Source of the DNA: Spirosoma radiotolerans
GTDB lineage: Bacteria; Bacteroidota; Bacteroidia; Cytophagales; Spirosomataceae
Assembly: GCF_000974425.1 (NCBI RefSeq)
Contig: NZ_CP010429.1
Location: 1,364,001-1,428,000 of the forward strand
Length of the DNA: 64,000 nucleotides
Direction: 5' to 3'
The notes below the pieces were generated by a model. That model had not been told where the DNA came from. It did no database searches and saw only the letters and a program-made list of their open reading frames with translations. The translations under genes and the position numbers were made by a program. Positions 43,491 to 51,909 of this stretch are shown here, piece by piece (position 1 is the first letter of the stretch; every line of letters begins with the position of its first letter).

Positions 43491-44060
43491 CTACGGGTGC
43501 TTGCCATCTGTCTTTTTTCGGCCGGGTCGTGGTTGTCCGGCTTGCTGTTGGGTATGTGCCGAAGCTGGTTGCCGGCCGGGCCGCACTTTACGGCGGGCAG
43601 CCTGCCTTTGTTTCAGGGCTTCTATTTTGTCTTCGTGGATGTCTTCTGCTTCTTCGACCGAGTGCGACTCGAATAAATTCGCTTCCGTTTTTGCCCTTGC
43701 GGCCAGTTTTCCGAAAAACTGGTGAAGTGCATGGAGTTCGGCTTCCGTCAGATCTTCAACATTCAACAGGCGATTGCTGGCTTTGGTATTTACTGCAATG
43801 AGTTCGTTGAGTTTGATCTGCATCGCCAGGGAATCTTTATTCTGCGATTTCTGAATCAGGAAAACCATCAGAAACGTGATGATGGTCGTACCCGTATTGA
43901 TCACGAGTTGCCATGTGTCCGAATAACCAAAAATAGGCCCTGTGACAACCCAGATAACAATCGTTACCAGGGCCAGCAGGAAAGCAGTGGAGGAGCCTGT
44001 GGCCTGTGTGGCTTTGGAAGCGAACTTCTCGAAGAAACGGGTGAATGAATGGTTGTTCAT
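43491..44060 (-). CDS. Low-affinity iron permease-family membrane protein
   Basis: A 189-residue member of PF04120, named from a yeast low-affinity Fe transporter; the bacterial function is unproven. The N-terminal FTRFFEKFASKATQATGSS is followed by two membrane helices (TAFLLALVTIVIWVVTGPIF, LVINTGTTIITFLMVFLIQ) and a helical, charged C-terminal half rich in Lys, Arg and Glu, ending in Arg/Pro-rich residues. The neighbours do not suggest iron metabolism. Confidence 0.85.
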   Translation of the reverse strand: MNNHSFTRFFEKFASKATQATGSSTAFLLALVTIVIWVVTGPIFGYSDTWQLVINTGTTIITFLMVFLIQKSQNKDSLAMQIKLNELIAVNTKASNRLLNVEDLTEAELHALHQFFGKLAARAKTEANLFESHSVEEAEDIHEDKIEALKQRQAARRKVRPGRQPASAHTQQQAGQPRPGRKKTDGKHP

Positions 44061-44161
44061 GACCTTTGAGAGTGTTTTAAGCGGTTTTGTTCAGGTCTTA
44101 CGCCCGAAACCTGGCCACAAGTTTGACTGTGTATGCTGGTATAACAAACAATTCGCTGGCT

Positions 44162-45493
44162 TTATTTCTGTACGTTGAGGGCGTCTTCCGTCCGACCGAG
44201 TTTTTTGAGCAGATCAGCGTAGGTAGTTACGTATTCCGGCGTGCGATACAAAGCGATGGCTCGTTCGGCCCACGTTAGGGCCGGATTCCAGTCAGTGGGG
44301 GATGCGCCCATCACCAAATACGTACTGGCAATTTCGTGAAGCGAATACGCTACTTTCCACGATATAAGTCTGTTGGTCATTGGCTTGTTGTCCGGTGCGA
44401 TCGGTATGATCTTTTTGAGCGAGTCGGGCAGGAAAACCAGTGCACTCTTCATCCGAATAGCGGTTATTGAGTCGAGTCTCTGCAACGTATCGATTGACTG
44501 GCTCATCAGTTGATTCTGCGCTATGGGCCCTGCGATTGCCCGATATTTTACAAAGTTTTTGGTCTGTCTATAGAATCTGAGTCGGTAGTCGTTTGCGGCT
44601 TCCTGTTTTTGGGCATCCTGTCGTACAAGGAATGGGTTTGCCGACGCTGTATTTCGCTCACTGTTGGTAATGACCTTTTCCAGCAGAGCTTCATCATTGG
44701 TGGCGCAGGCTTGCTGAAACTCGTTATTCAGAACACGGTAGGTTGTCGCTAGGATCGCCCTGGCCAGGCTTTGCTTCGTGAGGTCGGATGTTGACAGGGA
44801 GGGTCGGTTTTTGATCAGGTAGCTAAACGCCTTTGTGTCGGATGATTGAAGCGCATCGGCGACGAACGATAGGGTTTCGGGTGTTGTGCGTTCGGATTCC
44901 GGCAGGGCGTCCAGGTAAGCATCCAGCACATCAGCCGTGGGCCGGTGGAGCGCTTGCCGGGCTTTCAGGTATCGTTTCAGGAAGTCTGGATCTCGTTTGC
45001 CATTGGCGAAGTCTTTATCTCCTTTGGCGAGGGTTATTTTCAGCTGAGGGATGGCTAAGACGAGATCAGCCTGATCAATCATCGCATTCACCCCACCATA
45101 GCCTACCGACCGGTGAATGAGACCGCCGTCTGGCGTTAGATACAACGCCGTTGGGTAGCTGGCAACCGCGTATTGTTTCGCAATGGCGATGCCTTCCCCC
45201 TTTTCGGCATCCAACTGATAGTTTATAAAATGCACATTGAATTTGGCGCCTACTTTGGCATTGGGAAAGGCCTCCTTTGCCATGCGTTTGCAGGGTGGGC
45301 ACCAACTTGTAAAGACATCCAGAAAGATGGGTTTGTTCTGGCGTTTAGCTTCGGCCAGCGCTTCTTTCCAGGACCCTTTAAAAAACGTAACGCCTGTTGG
45401 CTCGTCGGTCGGGGCCGCTGTAGCCCGAACCAACGCGCCAACGTTCAAAAACATAATGAGGCCTAGTGACAGCCATAACCCTAGTGATTTCAT
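44162..45493 (-). CDS. Secreted thioredoxin-domain protein with large C-terminal region
   Basis: A 443-residue protein with a signal peptide (MFLNVGALVRATA). A thioredoxin fold at about 35-140 carries the redox pair C65-x-x-C68 in DVFTSWCPPCKRMAK and the cis-Pro in SYPTALYL. The remainder (about 160-443) is helical, TPR-like, with no named domain. It is likely a periplasmic reductase or chaperone for a specific client. A -7-like box lies at 45519-45526 on the minus strand. Confidence 0.88.
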   Translation of the reverse strand: MKSLGLWLSLGLIMFLNVGALVRATAAPTDEPTGVTFFKGSWKEALAEAKRQNKPIFLDVFTSWCPPCKRMAKEAFPNAKVGAKFNVHFINYQLDAEKGEGIAIAKQYAVASYPTALYLTPDGGLIHRSVGYGGVNAMIDQADLVLAIPQLKITLAKGDKDFANGKRDPDFLKRYLKARQALHRPTADVLDAYLDALPESERTTPETLSFVADALQSSDTKAFSYLIKNRPSLSTSDLTKQSLARAILATTYRVLNNEFQQACATNDEALLEKVITNSERNTASANPFLVRQDAQKQEAANDYRLRFYRQTKNFVKYRAIAGPIAQNQLMSQSIDTLQRLDSITAIRMKSALVFLPDSLKKIIPIAPDNKPMTNRLISWKVAYSLHEIASTYLVMGASPTDWNPALTWAERAIALYRTPEYVTTYADLLKKLGRTEDALNVQK

Positions 45494-45618
45494 TCAAGCA
45501 AGTTAGTTCCTGAGGATGGAAAGATAACTCTTTTGATCAGAAGGGTAACTGTCGTTTTGGTTAACTTAAACAGGTTATGCTATAGCCCATCACCGTTGTT
45601 TCGGCAACTATGATTCGG

Positions 45619-46833
45619 TCAAAAAGCTCTCTCCTGCGTTTCTAAACGGGAAATATCCTTTTTTTTCAACGGACTGGTCTGGGACAGAGATGGTCGTGAA
45701 TAGCCGGGTTTGGTTTCGGATAGTGTTGTTCTGTAGGCATCTTCAATATAGTCGGCCATGAAGGCGGCATCATAGCGCTCCCGGCTCAGGTGATAGGCCT
45801 GTTCGGCTAGTCTTTTATGCAGTTTACGATCCGTGTGGAGCCGTTCTATAGCGCTGGCTAATTGCTTTGGTTGTTGCGGGTCGATCAAAAGCCCATTGAC
45901 GCCGTCCTGCACTAACTCCTTTGATCCATCTACATGCGTAGCAATGACCGCTTTTCCCATGGCCATGGCTTCAATTAATCCGATGGGCTGGCCTTCCCAG
46001 TGAGAGGGCAGACAATAAATATCACTGGCATTGAGTACATCGGCGACATCCAGTCGGAAATCATCGCGGACTACACGTTTTTGAAGCCCATTTTGTGCAA
46101 TAGCATCCGAAACAGCCTGATCCAGATCACCCTGGCCAATCATCAGTAGCGTCATGTCCGGATAACGATCGGCTACGTACTTGAACGCCTGAATCATCGT
46201 AATTGGATCTTTCTGCAACGTCATGCGGGCTATAAAAACAACCACGGTATGGTTGGCGGGTATGTTGTAGGGCGTCCGAATATCGTTGAACGGTTGATCC
46301 CGACGAAATCGCGTCATATCGATTCCATTAAAAATTACCCTCGACTGAAAGCCTTTGATCAGTTGCTGGCCCGTCTTGTGGTTCGAATCCGATACGGTGA
46401 TGGTTAAGTGAGACCAGCGGGTCAACTTGCGTTCGGCTATGATCCGGGCCGTTTGTACCAGAAATGACTGATCCGAATGAAATGACCATCCGTGTACGGT
46501 GTAGATAACGGGAATTTTACACTGTTTGGCTGCCCAGATAATGTTCATGTTTGCCCGAGTGCCATGGGCATGTACCAGGTCGATTTTCTCTTTTTGCAAC
46601 AACGCTTTTACCTGTTTCCACATCTGGAAATTGACCGGGCTTTTGCTGTCGATCACGTAGGTGACTATCCCGCTTTCTCTAAGCCTGTCAACCATCGGGC
46701 CGGGTGTAAACGACAGAACTATGGGTTCGAATTGCTCCTTGTCTAAAAAATGTACCAAATTGAGCACATGACTTTCTCCTCCGCCAATTTGCCCCTGGCG
46801 AATGGCTAGTAGAACTTTTATTTTGGTGATCAT
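45619..46833 (-). CDS. Family 4 glycosyltransferase (GT-B)
   Basis: A 404-residue GT4 protein. The N-terminal domain begins KVLLAIRQGQIGGGESHVLN, the acceptor-side loop that binds the growing glycan. The C-terminal nucleotide-sugar domain has VVVFIARMTLQKDPITMIQA and the EX7E motif in SHWEGQPIGLIEAMAMGKAV. The sugar is unknown. It stands alone rather than in a polysaccharide cluster. Confidence 0.92.
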   Translation of the reverse strand: MITKIKVLLAIRQGQIGGGESHVLNLVHFLDKEQFEPIVLSFTPGPMVDRLRESGIVTYVIDSKSPVNFQMWKQVKALLQKEKIDLVHAHGTRANMNIIWAAKQCKIPVIYTVHGWSFHSDQSFLVQTARIIAERKLTRWSHLTITVSDSNHKTGQQLIKGFQSRVIFNGIDMTRFRRDQPFNDIRTPYNIPANHTVVVFIARMTLQKDPITMIQAFKYVADRYPDMTLLMIGQGDLDQAVSDAIAQNGLQKRVVRDDFRLDVADVLNASDIYCLPSHWEGQPIGLIEAMAMGKAVIATHVDGSKELVQDGVNGLLIDPQQPKQLASAIERLHTDRKLHKRLAEQAYHLSRERYDAAFMADYIEDAYRTTLSETKPGYSRPSLSQTSPLKKKDISRLETQERAF

Positions 46834-47088
46834 ATTTATGGGTAGCTCTGTGCGCCAAGACCGATGGTAGAACGGGACTGATTCGTTTGCTAATCGACTG
46901 ATACACGGAATGGTTTATTTATTAGACTCTATACTTTCTCTTTAGTCAGTTTTTTGTTTTTTGATCTTAAAGCCTGATTTTTATATGTGTGTTTCCTGTA
47001 TTTACTATATGTGCATTCGTAGATATAAAGAGTAAATGTATAGTGGGGCTAGTCTCTTATATGTTCTTGTTATGACTTGAGGGTTACT
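46834..47088. other. AT-rich divergent promoter region
   Basis: Separates the glycosyltransferase and the rightward GNAT gene. I see AT-rich promoter-like sequence but no distinct box or hairpin. Confidence 0.4.
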
Positions 47089-47601
47089 ATGATTGAGACG
47101 GAGCGGTTACTACTTGATAAATTTTCTATTGATGATGCTCCATTTATTTTGGAACTGCTCAATATGCCTTCGTGGATTCGGTTTATTGGTGATCGGAGGG
47201 TGCGAACGCTAGCTGATGCAGAAAATTATATTGTAGGAGGTGCCCTGAGAAGCTATGAGCAGCATGGTTTCGGGCCATACCAGGTAAAACTAAAGACCAA
47301 TGGGGTGCCTGTCGGTCTGTGTGGTTTGTTTAAGCGCGATACACTGAATGACCCTGACATTGGGTTTGCTTTTCTGCCCGACTACGCCGGTAAAGGTTAC
47401 GGATTCGAAGCCGCCACGGCTGTCATGAATTACGCACGGGAGGTATTGGGAATAACGCATATCGTTGGCATCACGCTGCCCGCCAATGAGTATTCGATTC
47501 GCCTGCTCGAAAAAGTAGGCCTTCGCTTTGATCGTATGATCAGCTTAGGAGCTAATGGCGAAGAGAGTATGCTCTTTACCGCGCCACCTGATGGACTATA
47601 G
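47089..47601 (+). CDS. GNAT acetyltransferase, RimJ/RimL-like
   Basis: A 170-residue protein; I use ATG 47089 (MIETERLLLDKFS) over an upstream TTG. ETERLLL is the usual opening of the RimJ/RimL group, and GIAFLPDYAGKGYGFEAATA-like motif A is visible (FAFLPDYAGKGYGFEAATAV). ITLPANEYSIRLLEKVGL is motif B. It probably acetylates a small molecule or a protein N-terminus. Its stop codon overlaps the stop of the convergent FGGY kinase gene. Confidence 0.92.
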   Translation: MIETERLLLDKFSIDDAPFILELLNMPSWIRFIGDRRVRTLADAENYIVGGALRSYEQHGFGPYQVKLKTNGVPVGLCGLFKRDTLNDPDIGFAFLPDYAGKGYGFEAATAVMNYAREVLGITHIVGITLPANEYSIRLLEKVGLRFDRMISLGANGEESMLFTAPPDGL

Positions 47602-49059
47602 CTTTTTGAGGGCTTCCTCCCACTTAGCAAAAGCTTTTCGGTAGGTCGTGTGCCGGTCTAGATCGGGTTGGAACGTATGGCCAAAAGCCACGCGCTCGGC
47701 AGCTTCATCCAGTGTTTTTACCACGCCGGTTGCTTTCATCGTGAGCAGAATAGCGCCCATGGAACCACTTTCATTACTGGCGTTGAGCCGAACCGGAATA
47801 CCGGCCATATCAGCCAGCATTTGCACCCACAAATCCGATTGAGCAAAGCCGCCATTGGCGTGGATAACCCGGGCGGGGCCGGTATGGCTGGTCAACAACT
47901 CATTTATGCTGAGAAGGTTAAATAAGACCCCTTCCAGGGCTGCCCGAACAAAATGAGCCCGCGTATGCAGCCAGTCTACGTGTAGGTAAGCACCCCGAAC
48001 CGAAGCGTCCCACAGAGGTGCCCGTTCGCCCTGAAGGTAGGGAAGAAATAACAGGCCATCAGAGCCGGGAGGCACCGTTGCTGCTTCGGCCAGAACGGCC
48101 TCGGTATCCTGCTGAGTAAGTTTTTCGGTTACCCATTCGAGCACGTTGCCACCGTTGTTAGTAGGCCCGCCAACCACGTAATACCCTTCGTCGAGATAGT
48201 AGCAGAACAGGCGTACTTCGGGATCGCGAAGTGGCTTCCGGACGGTCTGGCGAATGGCCCCACTGGTACCAATGGTGAGGGTAGCCGTTCCCTTTTTAAT
48301 GGCGCCCGCACCGAGGTTCGCCAGGCACCCGTCCGACGCGCCAATGAGCAGCGAAACGTCCGCTGGCAAGCCCGTATCGGTCGTTTCGGGGCGGGGCTGG
48401 TAAGGTCGCTGGTGGGTTGTGGGGACGGGCGTCGATAACTGATCGGCCCGAACACCGGCAAATTTCATGGCCAGTTCGCTCCATTCACGCTTACTCTCAT
48501 TGAAAAGTCCCGTGGCGGTAGCTATCGAAAAATCGACTTCGAATTGTCCTGTCAATTTATGCCATAAAAACTCTTTGATGGACCCGAAATGGGCTGTCCG
48601 ACGCAATAACCGTGGGTCATTTTCGCGCATCCAGGCTAATTTACAAAGCGGAATCATGGGGTGAAGGGGCGTCCCCGTTTCGGCGTAAATCGCTTTTCCG
48701 AGATCGGCCTGGGTGCTCCGTAAGGTAGTGGCCTGGGCTTCGGCCCGGTTGTCGGACCAGAGAATGGCATTGCCTAGTGGCGACCCATCCGCATCCATGG
48801 GTAGCAAACTGTGCATAGCTGTGCAGAAGGCGACGTGTGTAATGGCATGGCCGCCCTGCGTTAGTTCTTTGGTTACTTCGGTAATGACCTGAATGAAGGC
48901 ACTCCAAATCTCGGCGGGGTCCTGTTCGGCATAGCCGTGTTCGGGGCTGAGGGTTGTAAGTGGGGCAGAGGCATGGGCCAGAATCTCGCTTAGGTCTGAT
49001 GGCATAGCCAGTGCCTTGATATTGGTAGTGCCGACATCAACGCCAACGAAACAATTCAT
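47596..49059 (-). CDS. FGGY-family carbohydrate kinase (gluconokinase-type)
   Basis: A 487-residue kinase with the sugar-binding and ATP-binding halves of the FGGY family. Visible: CFVGVDVGTTNIKALAM, FCTAMHSLLPMDADGSPLGN, ILWSDNRAEAQ, LLFLPYLQGERAPLWD and VIHANGGFAQSDLWVQM. These resemble gluconokinase and xylulokinase; which sugar it takes cannot be read. It is the last gene of the leftward sugar-acid cluster. A kinase does not fit the non-phosphorylative pathway well, so it may serve a branch. Confidence 0.88.
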   Translation of the reverse strand: MNCFVGVDVGTTNIKALAMPSDLSEILAHASAPLTTLSPEHGYAEQDPAEIWSAFIQVITEVTKELTQGGHAITHVAFCTAMHSLLPMDADGSPLGNAILWSDNRAEAQATTLRSTQADLGKAIYAETGTPLHPMIPLCKLAWMRENDPRLLRRTAHFGSIKEFLWHKLTGQFEVDFSIATATGLFNESKREWSELAMKFAGVRADQLSTPVPTTHQRPYQPRPETTDTGLPADVSLLIGASDGCLANLGAGAIKKGTATLTIGTSGAIRQTVRKPLRDPEVRLFCYYLDEGYYVVGGPTNNGGNVLEWVTEKLTQQDTEAVLAEAATVPPGSDGLLFLPYLQGERAPLWDASVRGAYLHVDWLHTRAHFVRAALEGVLFNLLSINELLTSHTGPARVIHANGGFAQSDLWVQMLADMAGIPVRLNASNESGSMGAILLTMKATGVVKTLDEAAERVAFGHTFQPDLDRHTTYRKAFAKWEEALKKL

Positions 49060-49077
49060 AAATTAGAGATTGGAAAA

Positions 49078-49171
49078 GGTTGTTACACAGAGAGTAAAGG
49101 AGATGCACAGAGATTGTTTATTGTCCCTCTTTGAATTTCCTTTACTCCCTACGTGTCTCTGTGTAACAACC
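49078..49171. repeat. Two-tier hairpin at the lactonase-kinase junction
   Basis: GGTTGTTACACAGAGA (49078-49093) pairs perfectly with 49156-49171. Inside it GAGTAAAGG (49092-49100) pairs with CCTTTACTC (49139-49147). It fills nearly the whole 114-bp gap between two genes of the sugar-acid cluster. REP-like or RNA-processing roles are possible. Confidence 0.6.
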
Positions 49172-49173
49172 CT

Positions 49174-50004
49174 TCATGGTGTCAATTTGTAAAAAGATAC
49201 CGCATTCGCGCCGAAAACTTTTGCCCGTACCTCTTCACCCCAGTTACTGACGTATTCGTCTACCAGCGTTTTAACTTGTGTATAATTGGCGGCCACTAAA
49301 CACACGGGCCAATCGGAACCGAACATAATCCGGTCGGGGCCAAAGGTCTCGAAGATGACATCCATATACGGGAAGAAATCTTTTTTGCTCCAGTTCTGCC
49401 AGTCACCTTCGGTAACCATGCCCGAGAGTTTGCAGGAAACGTGTTTGTTTTTGGCAATCTCCGCCATAAAATTAGACCAGCGGCTAATCTCTTGTTTCTT
49501 GATATAAGGCTTTGCCAAATGGTCGACCACAAAAGAGACGTTGGGAACCGATCGCACCAGATGCAGCGCGGCCTTCAGTTGCGTTGGGTAGATCAGAATG
49601 TCGTAGGTCAGGCCAAAACTGGCAAGCTGGCGAATACCTTCAACCACCGCTGGCCGCGTCAGAAAATCATCCGGTTCGGCCTGGGCTACGTGCCGAAATC
49701 CTTTGATCTCTTTGTATTGCGACAAGTCCTGTAAGCGTTCGGGCAGCTGCGCTGATTGCAAATCGACCCAGCCAACTACACCCTTAATGATGTCGTAAGC
49801 TTGCGCCATCCGAACCAGAAAGATCGTTTCGTCCTCCGATTGCGACGCCTGAACAGCCACACAGCCGTCTATGCCATTTTGAGCCAGAATCGGCTCCAGG
49901 TCGGCAGGCAGAAAATCCCGCCGAAGGGAAGCCATGTCATCCGTAATCCAGCTATCCCGCACCGGATCAAAATGCCAGAAATGTTGGTGAGCATCGATTG
50001 TCAT
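49174..50004 (-). CDS. Amidohydrolase-superfamily lactonase (COG3618, L-fuconolactonase-like)
   Basis: A 276-residue TIM-barrel hydrolase. Metal ligands are H6-x-H8 in DAHQHFWHFDP; further motifs are VDHLAKPYI and FGSDWPVCL. COG3618 includes L-fuconolactone, rhamnonolactone and LigI-type lactonases. In a cluster with UxaA-type dehydratase, SDR and FAH hydrolase, opening of a sugar lactone is the likely job. The exact lactone is not visible. Confidence 0.88.
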   Translation of the reverse strand: MTIDAHQHFWHFDPVRDSWITDDMASLRRDFLPADLEPILAQNGIDGCVAVQASQSEDETIFLVRMAQAYDIIKGVVGWVDLQSAQLPERLQDLSQYKEIKGFRHVAQAEPDDFLTRPAVVEGIRQLASFGLTYDILIYPTQLKAALHLVRSVPNVSFVVDHLAKPYIKKQEISRWSNFMAEIAKNKHVSCKLSGMVTEGDWQNWSKKDFFPYMDVIFETFGPDRIMFGSDWPVCLVAANYTQVKTLVDEYVSNWGEEVRAKVFGANAVSFYKLTP

Positions 50005-50011
50005 ACTTGTT

Positions 50012-50084
50012 GAGTGAAGCGTGGAGAATTAAAAATGAAGCGTAAAACGGCCGGTTAGTTATTCTTCTTTTTAATGCTTCACTC
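50012..50084. repeat. Hairpin at the FAH-lactonase junction
   Basis: GAGTGAAGC (50012-50020) pairs with GCTTCACTC (50076-50084), with a second, slightly bulged stem inside (ATTAAAAATGAAG / CTTCTTTTTAAT). It occupies almost all of the 80-bp gap. Confidence 0.55.
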
Positions 50085-50939
50085 CTAATTAAAAGAAACG
50101 GCTGTTTGTTTCTGCTCACCCAGCCCTTCGATCCCTAACTCAACCACATCGCCGGGTTTCAGGTAGCGTTGGGGGTTTAGCCCCAGGCCAACGCCCGCTG
50201 GTGTGCCCGTCGAAATAACATCACCGGGTAGCAGCGTCATAAACTGGCTGATATAACTGACCAGCGTGGGCACGTTGAAAATCATGTCATCCGTATTGGA
50301 GTTCTGCAACTCTTCTCCATTGATTTTGAGCCACAGATTCAGCGCGTTTGGATTCGGTACGTCCTCTTTCGTCACCAGGTAAGGCCCCAGGGGCGCGAAG
50401 GTATCGGCGCTTTTGCCTTTCACCCATTGGCCGCCCCGTTCCAGTTGCCAGGCCCGTTCGCTGTAGTCGTTGTGCAGGGCATAGCCCGCGATGTAGTCCA
50501 TCGCATCATCCAGCTCGACACAGCTGGCGCGTTTGCCAATAATGATGGCCAGTTCCACTTCCCAGTCCGTTTTTTCGGACCGTTTCGGGATCACCACATT
50601 GTCATTGGGTCCGCAAAGCGCTGTTGTTGACTTAAAGAACAAAATAGGTTCTGCCGGACTAGGCGCGTTTGTTTCTGCTGCATGTTTAGCGTAGTTCAGC
50701 CCAACGCAAACGATTTTTGACGGGCGCTTGACACAAGGACCGAAGCGTTCGCCGGCCGACACTTCAGGGCAAGTAGGAGCGTGCGCCGAAAGCCAGTGGG
50801 TGAGCCGTTCGGGGCCGTTGGTGGCAAAGAACGATTCGTCATAATCTTCGCCAAAGTGGGTGACGTCAATATGCTGGCCGGTGGGTAATACAACACCAGG
50901 ATGTTCGTGATCGGGCGAGCCGAAGCGGAAGAGTTTCAT
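50085..50939 (-). CDS. Fumarylacetoacetate hydrolase-family protein (2,4-diketo-3-deoxy-sugar-acid hydrolase-like)
   Basis: A 284-residue enzyme. The core has the metal and substrate motifs KIVCVGLNYAKHAAETN, EKTDWEVELAIIIGKRA, GYALHNDYSERAWQLERGG and PGDVISTGTPAGVGLG. FAH-family enzymes cleave C-C bonds of diketo acids. In L-fucose-like pathways this family yields pyruvate and lactate from 2,4-diketo-3-deoxy-L-fuconate. The substrate assignment here is inferred from the cluster. Confidence 0.9.
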   Translation of the reverse strand: MKLFRFGSPDHEHPGVVLPTGQHIDVTHFGEDYDESFFATNGPERLTHWLSAHAPTCPEVSAGERFGPCVKRPSKIVCVGLNYAKHAAETNAPSPAEPILFFKSTTALCGPNDNVVIPKRSEKTDWEVELAIIIGKRASCVELDDAMDYIAGYALHNDYSERAWQLERGGQWVKGKSADTFAPLGPYLVTKEDVPNPNALNLWLKINGEELQNSNTDDMIFNVPTLVSYISQFMTLLPGDVISTGTPAGVGLGLNPQRYLKPGDVVELGIEGLGEQKQTAVSFN

Positions 50940-51040
50940 GCAGGAGAGAGGATTCTTTGAACGGAAAGCAGATTAAGCCGCAAGTTTAACCATTCTGGCT
51001 AAAACCTGGCCTATCCGCAAAAAAGTAAACTGGACTCGTA

Positions 51041-51814
51041 TTAATTATTCAGCCGAATAAATCCTCCATCCAGTGGATAATCGCAGCCGGTGGTAAAACC
51101 AGCTTCATCGGAGCATAGATACAGGGCTAATGCGCCAACTTCCTTGGGTTCGGCCATCCGGCCAATGGGCTGGGTTTTCGATAGTTTCTCAAACATTTCG
51201 GCTTCCTGACCCGGATAGGTTTTTGCCAGAAAACCATCCACAAACGGCGTGTGGACCCGCGCGGGCGAAATGCAGTTACAGCGGATATTATCATTTAGAT
51301 AATCCTTAGCCACCGACAATGTCATGGTCAGCACGGCCCCTTTGCTCATCGAATAAGCGAACCGATCAGGAATACCGACCGAGGCCGCTACCGACGCCAT
51401 ATTCAGAATTACTCCACCGCCATTGGCTTTCAAGTGAGGAATCGTGGCATACAGGCAATTGTAAACGCCCTTGATGTTGATGCGGAAAATCCGGTCGAAG
51501 TCAGCCTCCTCCGTCGTATCGGCTTTGCCAATGTGGGCGACACCCGCGTTATTGACCAGAATGTGAATGGGCGATTGTTGGGCAATTGTCCCGATCAGTT
51601 CAACTACCTGCGCCTGGTTCGATACATCAATTGTATGCGCCTGCGCCTGACCGCCGGTTGCTGTGATGTCATTGGCGACCTGTTGGGCCAGATCGCCGTT
51701 GATTTCCAGAATATGAACACTGGCGCCAGCCTGGGCAAACGCCTGAGAAATTGCCAGCCCAATACCACTGGCTCCGCCTGTAACAAGCGCCGTTTTATTT
51801 TTGAGTGAAAACAT
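51041..51814 (-). CDS. Short-chain dehydrogenase/reductase (2-keto-3-deoxy-sugar-acid dehydrogenase-like)
   Basis: A 257-residue SDR. I start at ATG 51814 (MFSLKNKTALVTGGASGIG); an in-frame upstream ATG at 51889 would translate the octamer repeats. The Rossmann motif TGGASGIG is at 12-19, NNAG at 88-91, catalytic S141, Y154 and K158. In the fucose-type pathway an SDR oxidises 2-keto-3-deoxy-L-fuconate. It could equally be the first sugar dehydrogenase. Confidence 0.9.
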   Translation of the reverse strand: MFSLKNKTALVTGGASGIGLAISQAFAQAGASVHILEINGDLAQQVANDITATGGQAQAHTIDVSNQAQVVELIGTIAQQSPIHILVNNAGVAHIGKADTTEEADFDRIFRINIKGVYNCLYATIPHLKANGGGVILNMASVAASVGIPDRFAYSMSKGAVLTMTLSVAKDYLNDNIRCNCISPARVHTPFVDGFLAKTYPGQEAEMFEKLSKTQPIGRMAEPKEVGALALYLCSDEAGFTTGCDYPLDGGFIRLNN

Positions 51815-51821
51815 AGCAAAA

Positions 51822-51853
51822 GAGTGAATGAGTGAAAGAGCGAATGAGTGAAT
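51822..51853. repeat. Four octamer units before the SDR gene
   Basis: GAGTGAAT, GAGTGAAA, GAGCGAAT and GAGTGAAT, ending 7 bp before the ATG of the leftward SDR gene. A fifth octamer-like GAGTGAAA lies inside the gene at 51803-51810. A mirrored arm continues at 51879-51895. Confidence 0.75.
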
Positions 51854-51895
51854 GAGCGCGCAACAGCCATCAGGCTTTCGCTCATTCACTCATTC
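51842..51895. repeat. 17-bp perfect inverted repeat over the octamers
   Basis: GAATGAGTGAATGAGCG (51842-51858) and its reverse complement (51879-51895) face each other across 20 bp. The octamer array thus continues on the opposite strand and can form a stem between the UxaA and SDR genes. Confidence 0.65.
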
Positions 51896-51909
51896 GCCCT
51901 TTCACCTAT

